This document shows, piece after piece, positions 60,561-64,000 of a DNA stretch of 64,000 nucleotides. Numbering within the stretch: position 1 is the stretch's first letter; the number at the start of each line of letters is the position of its first letter. The notes under the pieces were generated by a model. The model was not told the origin of the DNA. It searched no databases and saw only the letters and a program-made list of their open reading frames with translations. The position numbers and the translations under genes were made by a program. Source of the stretch: JACCSI01 sp035575715 (lineage in GTDB: Bacteria > Acidobacteriota > Vicinamibacteria > Vicinamibacterales > UBA2999); NCBI GenBank assembly GCA_035575715.1, contig DATLXN010000012.1:1-64000 (forward strand), in the 5' to 3' direction.

Positions 60561-62167
60561 GGATCCTGTTCTCGGCGTTGCATTTCGGGTTCTTTCGAAA
60601 TTTCGAGTCGGTGGTCGAGCGGTTGGCCGAACGCGGGCACGAGGTCATTCTGTCGGCTGACGAACCAGAGGGCCTCGGTGGGCTCGGTCTGGTTGAGCGA
60701 CTCGCCGCGCGACACGCAACGGTGCGTGTGGTGTGGACCCCATCGTGCGAACAGGAACCGTGGTTCCGAGTCGCCCGCAAGCTCCGCCATGGTCTCGACT
60801 ATCTCCGCTTCCTCGAACCTCAGTACACCCCGTTTCCGAAACTCCGCGAGCGCGCCCGCGAACGTGCACCGCGTGCGATTGATGCGTTGATGCACACGCC
60901 AGGGCTGAACACCCGCGGCGGCAGACGGGTGGTGCGTGGCTGGCTGGACTTGCTCGATCGGTCGATGCCGTCGCACACCGCGATGGAAGGCTTTCTCCAG
61001 GAGCTTCGACCGGACGTGGCGCTGTTCGCGTCGGTGACCAATCCGCGCGCGCCGCAGTTCGACCACCTGCGGGCTGCGCGCAAGCTCGGGATCCCCACCG
61101 GCGTCTGCATCTACAGCTGGGATCACCTCTCCAGCAAGACGTTGATTCGTATCGTCCCCGATCGCGTGCTGGTCTGGAACGAGGTGCAGAAGCACGAAGC
61201 CGTCACGCTGCACCAGGTGCCGGCAGCGCGCGTCACCGTTACTGGCGCGCAGGTCTACGACCAGTGGTTTTCCCGATCGGCGACCCGGTCGCGCGAACAG
61301 TTTGTCGAGGCCATCGGCTTGCCAGGCGACGTGCCGCTGTTGCTGTATGTCTGTTCCGCGATGACGCCGGATCCGCATGAGTCGTCGTTTGTTCGCGAAT
61401 GGCTCGGCGCGTTGCGATCGGCGCCAGATCCCAAGCTGCGCACCGCGGCGGTCCTGATTCGACCGCATCCCGAACGTCGCGCCGAGTGGGATGCCCAGGA
61501 ATGGTCGGCCTACGCCCCGCTGGTGATTGCTGGACAGAATCCGGTCACCGATACTGCCAAGGCAGATTATTTCGATGCCCTGCTGCACGCCGACGCGGTG
61601 ATCGGTCTGGTGACCAGTGCGTTTCTCGAAGCAGCGATTGCCGGGCGGCCCGTATTGACCGTGATGCCCAAGCAGTTCGCGTCACATCAGGAAGGCATGC
61701 TGCATTTCCGTTATCTCCTCGAAGTAGAGGATGGGCTGCTGCTGGCCAGCCGTACGCTGGATGACCATGTCGCCCATCTCGGCGGCATTCTGGCTGGGCA
61801 AATCGAATACCGCGAACGGCAGTCGCGCTTCCTGCGCGCGTTTGTCAGGCCCGGTGGCCTCGAGGTGCCCGCCACCGCGGCGTTTGTCGACGCCGTCGAG
61901 CGACTGCCACTTGACGCGCAAGGCCCGCGCGTCGCCACTGCGCCCGTGCCCGCGGGATTGACACGGCAGTTCATCAAGGCCAGCGATACGGGATTTCTCG
62001 CCTCGGTGATGCTCGATTCGCGCGAGCTGGGCGAACGGCGGAGCCGCGACGGTCGCGTTGACCAACATCGCCAGCAGCGCCGCAGTAAATGGCGCACCCA
62101 CCGCCGCAAGAAACTGATCGCCCAGGTGCAATTCAAGCTGCAGCGCGTCCGCGACCTGATCCGATGA
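60557..62167 (+). CDS. Putative GT-B glycosyltransferase, array paralog 7 (536 aa)
   Basis: It shows the array pattern: ILFSALHFGFFRNFESVVER, VCIYSWDHLSSKTLIRIVPD, LVWNEVQKHEAVTLHQ, VTGAQVYDQWFSRSATRSRE, LIRPHPERRAEWDAQEWSAY, and DYFDALLHADAVIGLVTSAF. QEGMLHFRYLLEVEDG and FVRPGGLEVPATAAFVDAVE follow. The usual Asn of the GLNTSA motif is Val here, and the RPHGL motif reads RPGGL. The C-terminal tail is basic (QQRRSKWRTHRRKKLIAQVQ). It sits between the NeuA-type gene and the last paralog with overlaps at both ends, so it may use the activated acid as donor; this is inferred. Confidence 0.65.
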   Translation: MRILFSALHFGFFRNFESVVERLAERGHEVILSADEPEGLGGLGLVERLAARHATVRVVWTPSCEQEPWFRVARKLRHGLDYLRFLEPQYTPFPKLRERARERAPRAIDALMHTPGLNTRGGRRVVRGWLDLLDRSMPSHTAMEGFLQELRPDVALFASVTNPRAPQFDHLRAARKLGIPTGVCIYSWDHLSSKTLIRIVPDRVLVWNEVQKHEAVTLHQVPAARVTVTGAQVYDQWFSRSATRSREQFVEAIGLPGDVPLLLYVCSAMTPDPHESSFVREWLGALRSAPDPKLRTAAVLIRPHPERRAEWDAQEWSAYAPLVIAGQNPVTDTAKADYFDALLHADAVIGLVTSAFLEAAIAGRPVLTVMPKQFASHQEGMLHFRYLLEVEDGLLLASRTLDDHVAHLGGILAGQIEYRERQSRFLRAFVRPGGLEVPATAAFVDAVERLPLDAQGPRVATAPVPAGLTRQFIKASDTGFLASVMLDSRELGERRSRDGRVDQHRQQRRSKWRTHRRKKLIAQVQFKLQRVRDLIR

Positions 62168-64000
62168 AGGTACTCTTCCTGGCGCGGCATTTCGGCTATC
62201 TGCGCAACTACGAGGCGACCCTTCGCGGGTTGCTGCAGCACGGTCACCAGGTCCACGTCGCCGCCGACCGTGAAGAAGCCCTCGGTGCACGCCAGATGGT
62301 CGAGCGCTGGTCGCGCGAGTGGCCTGGATTGACGATGGGGTGGACGCCGGACCGCGAGTCGGACGATTGGTTCTGGCTTGCCAGCCGCCTGCGTCTGGCG
62401 CAGGACTTTCTCCGCTATCAGCATCCGCGTTACGACTCGGCGCCGCAACTGCGCCAGCGCGCACAAGAGCGGATTCCGACGATCGTCCTGGGCGCCCTGA
62501 AGGTCATGGGCTTCAAGTGGGCGCCGATTCGTGCGGTCATGCAGGGTTCGCTCAATGCCCTGGAACGCTCGATCCCACCGGGCGACGCCATTGACGGCTT
62601 CTTCACCGAGCAAGCCGCCGATCTGGTGCTGATCACGCCGCTGGTGGAACTTGGCTCACCGCAGACCGATCTGCTGCGCGGGGCGCGGCGGGCCGGCACG
62701 CGCACAGCGCTGTGCGTTGGCAGCTGGGATCATCTGTCGAGTAAATCAGTCGTTCGCGACGCGCCCGACCGCGTCTTTGTCTGGAACGAGATACAAAAAC
62801 GCGAGGCGATCGACCTGCACCGGCTCGATGCGGACCGGATCGTGGTGACCGGGGCGCAGTGCTACGACGAATGGTTCGAGCGGCAGCCGTCCACGACCCG
62901 CGACGAATTCTGCCGCGCGCATGGTTTTGCCGCCGACCGGCCCGTCCTGCTGTGGACCTGCTCGTCGTTGTTTCGCGGCGGACGCCCGGAATCCGAGCTG
63001 GTCGAGGAGTGGGTCAAAGCGCTACGCACCAGCGAGAATCTCCGGCTCCGCGAGGCGGGGATTCTGATTCGGCCGCACCCCCAACGCATCGACGAGTGGC
63101 GCCGCGCCGACCTCTCGGCGTTTGGCCACGTCGCGATCAAGGGCGGCTACCCCGTCGACGCGGCATCGAAAGCCAGCTATTTCGACGCGTTGTATCACTC
63201 GGCGGTGGTCGTCGGCCTCAACACCAGTTCGCTAATCGAGGCCGGCATCATCGGGCGTCCGGTGCTGTCGATCGTGGACCAGCGCTATTCCCGCAATCAG
63301 GAGGGAACGCTGCATTGGCGTTACCTCAGCACCGTCGGCGGTGGACTGTTGCAGATCGCGCACGGCCTTGGGCCGCACATCGACCAGCTGGCGGCGATCC
63401 TTGACGCCGAGGCGCCGCCCGACACGCGCCCCTTCGTCGCCGAGTTTGTCCGGCCACACGGCTTGTCGGTGCCGGCCACGCCGGCACTTGTGGCCGGTAT
63501 CGAAGCGATGGCCGGCGGGCCAGCGCCGGCGCGCGCCGGCGCATCGGCGACCACCGCGCTGCGGCCGCTGCTGTATCCGATCATCCTGTTGCGCCACGGG
63601 CGCGGCGCGTGGCTGCGAAAACGGAAAGTCTGGAAGCGCGATTTCAAACGCTGGTGGCAGGGAAGCCGCCGCAGCCTGAAGCAGGCGGTCAAGTCGATCG
63701 TGCTCAAGCGTCTCAGAGAAGACGCGCCGTCGGTGGTGCTGGCCAAACCCGAGCGCCAGCGGGCCCGCGCCCAGAACATGTTTGCGCACGTCGAGGAAGT
63801 GGAGGAGACCAAGGAGGCGCTCACCGCGTTATCGCGAAGTGGCAAGCCGATTCTGGTCGGCCCGTGGCTCAGCGAAACCGGTTTCGAGCTGCTGTATTGG
63901 ATTCCGTTCCTCAATTGGGCCAAAGCCTACGCCAATCTGCGTGACGACCGTCTCGTCGTGATTTCGCGCGGCGGCTGCCAGTCCTGGTATCGTCATCTCA
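62164..64000 (+). CDS. Fusion: array glycosyltransferase + GPW/SRGG domain, cut by the window end
   Basis: The frame is open from ATG 62164 to the window edge (612 residues visible). Residues ~1-440 are an array member: VLFLARHFGYLRNYEATLRG, ALCVGSWDHLSSKSVVRDAP, VWNEIQKREAIDLHR, VTGAQCYDEWFERQPSTTRD, RPHPQRIDEWRRADL, SYFDALYHSAVVVGLNTSSL, QEGTLHWRYL and FVRPHGLSVPAT. A basic region (RKVWKRDFKRWWQGSRRSLK) follows. The final ~50 residues (ILVGPWLSETGFELLYWIPF, VVISRGGCQSWYRHL) match the GPW..GFEL..SRGG start of the domain in the 420-aa protein at 19703. The chain thus joins two putative glycosyltransferase units, and the rest lies beyond the window. Confidence 0.72.
   Translation, partial: MKVLFLARHFGYLRNYEATLRGLLQHGHQVHVAADREEALGARQMVERWSREWPGLTMGWTPDRESDDWFWLASRLRLAQDFLRYQHPRYDSAPQLRQRAQERIPTIVLGALKVMGFKWAPIRAVMQGSLNALERSIPPGDAIDGFFTEQAADLVLITPLVELGSPQTDLLRGARRAGTRTALCVGSWDHLSSKSVVRDAPDRVFVWNEIQKREAIDLHRLDADRIVVTGAQCYDEWFERQPSTTRDEFCRAHGFAADRPVLLWTCSSLFRGGRPESELVEEWVKALRTSENLRLREAGILIRPHPQRIDEWRRADLSAFGHVAIKGGYPVDAASKASYFDALYHSAVVVGLNTSSLIEAGIIGRPVLSIVDQRYSRNQEGTLHWRYLSTVGGGLLQIAHGLGPHIDQLAAILDAEAPPDTRPFVAEFVRPHGLSVPATPALVAGIEAMAGGPAPARAGASATTALRPLLYPIILLRHGRGAWLRKRKVWKRDFKRWWQGSRRSLKQAVKSIVLKRLREDAPSVVLAKPERQRARAQNMFAHVEEVEETKEALTALSRSGKPILVGPWLSETGFELLYWIPFLNWAKAYANLRDDRLVVISRGGCQSWYRHL

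Noticed and set aside
1..64000. CRISPR arrays, tRNA or rRNA genes, insertion sequences
   Set aside because: No regularly spaced direct repeats, no cloverleaf-like tRNA sequences or rRNA segments, and no transposase or terminal inverted repeats were recognised. The rearrangements lack visible IS remnants.

Overview
The window is a GC-rich bacterial stretch with tightly packed genes. Many starts are GTG, and neighbouring genes often overlap by ATGA, GTGA or TGATG. Nearly all of it is a surface-polysaccharide and nonulosonic-acid biosynthesis and export locus. There are no rRNA, tRNA, ribosomal or other housekeeping genes to place the organism. The style (FN3 and choice-of-anchor secreted proteins, large GT-C-like membrane proteins, high GC) would fit Acidobacteriota (Vicinamibacteria-like), but that is an inference of low confidence.

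Region 1 (1-16.6 kb) is a rearranged accessory zone. It holds the 3' end of a WecE/DegT-type sugar aminotransferase, a GT-C-like membrane protein, and two copies of a module made of a ~788-aa membrane protein plus a GT2 glycosyltransferase. The first copy is intact. The second GT2 is cut off and joined to the 3' scrap of another DegT aminotransferase. A minus-strand secreted beta-helix/cadherin-like/FN3 protein is broken by three frameshifts. A ~218-bp copy of the gmd promoter and 5' end lies upstream of a decayed M20 peptidase gene. An FkbM methyltransferase is followed by a scrap of a second FkbM gene.

Region 2 (16.6-34 kb) makes activated sugars. It contains a GNAT enzyme, a polysaccharide deacetylase-like protein, GDP-mannose 4,6-dehydratase (gmd), and an unrecognised 420-aa protein. 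A pseudaminic-acid operon follows: pseB, pseC, a Gfo/Idh/MocA oxidoreductase, a cytidylyltransferase-class III aminotransferase fusion, a pseG-pseH fusion, and pseI. A WbpG/PseA-HisH-HisF amidotransferase trio and a second GNAT gene come next, suggesting an acetamidino-modified nonulosonic acid. The region ends with a Mg-chelatase-like AAA+/VWA gene interrupted at a run of ten A residues.

Region 3 (34-42 kb) has KpsC/KpsS-like capsule enzymes, one split over two genes and one fused, both carrying Arg/Trp-rich segments. A GT-C-like membrane protein and a secreted beta-propeller/FN3 protein follow.

Region 4 (42.4-64 kb) encodes an ABC exporter with one Wzt-type ATPase and two Wzm-type permeases, then eight paralogous putative GT-B glycosyltransferases. 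Between them lie a SAM methyltransferase, a formyltransferase, a polysaccharide deacetylase, a NeuC/LegG-type epimerase and a NeuA/LegF-type cytidylyltransferase. One paralog is fused to an FkbM domain. The last, cut by the window end, is fused to a domain also seen in the 420-aa protein at 19.7 kb. The most distinctive feature is this expanded, apparently uncharacterised glycosyltransferase family tied to an ABC-exported, nonulosonate-containing glycan.
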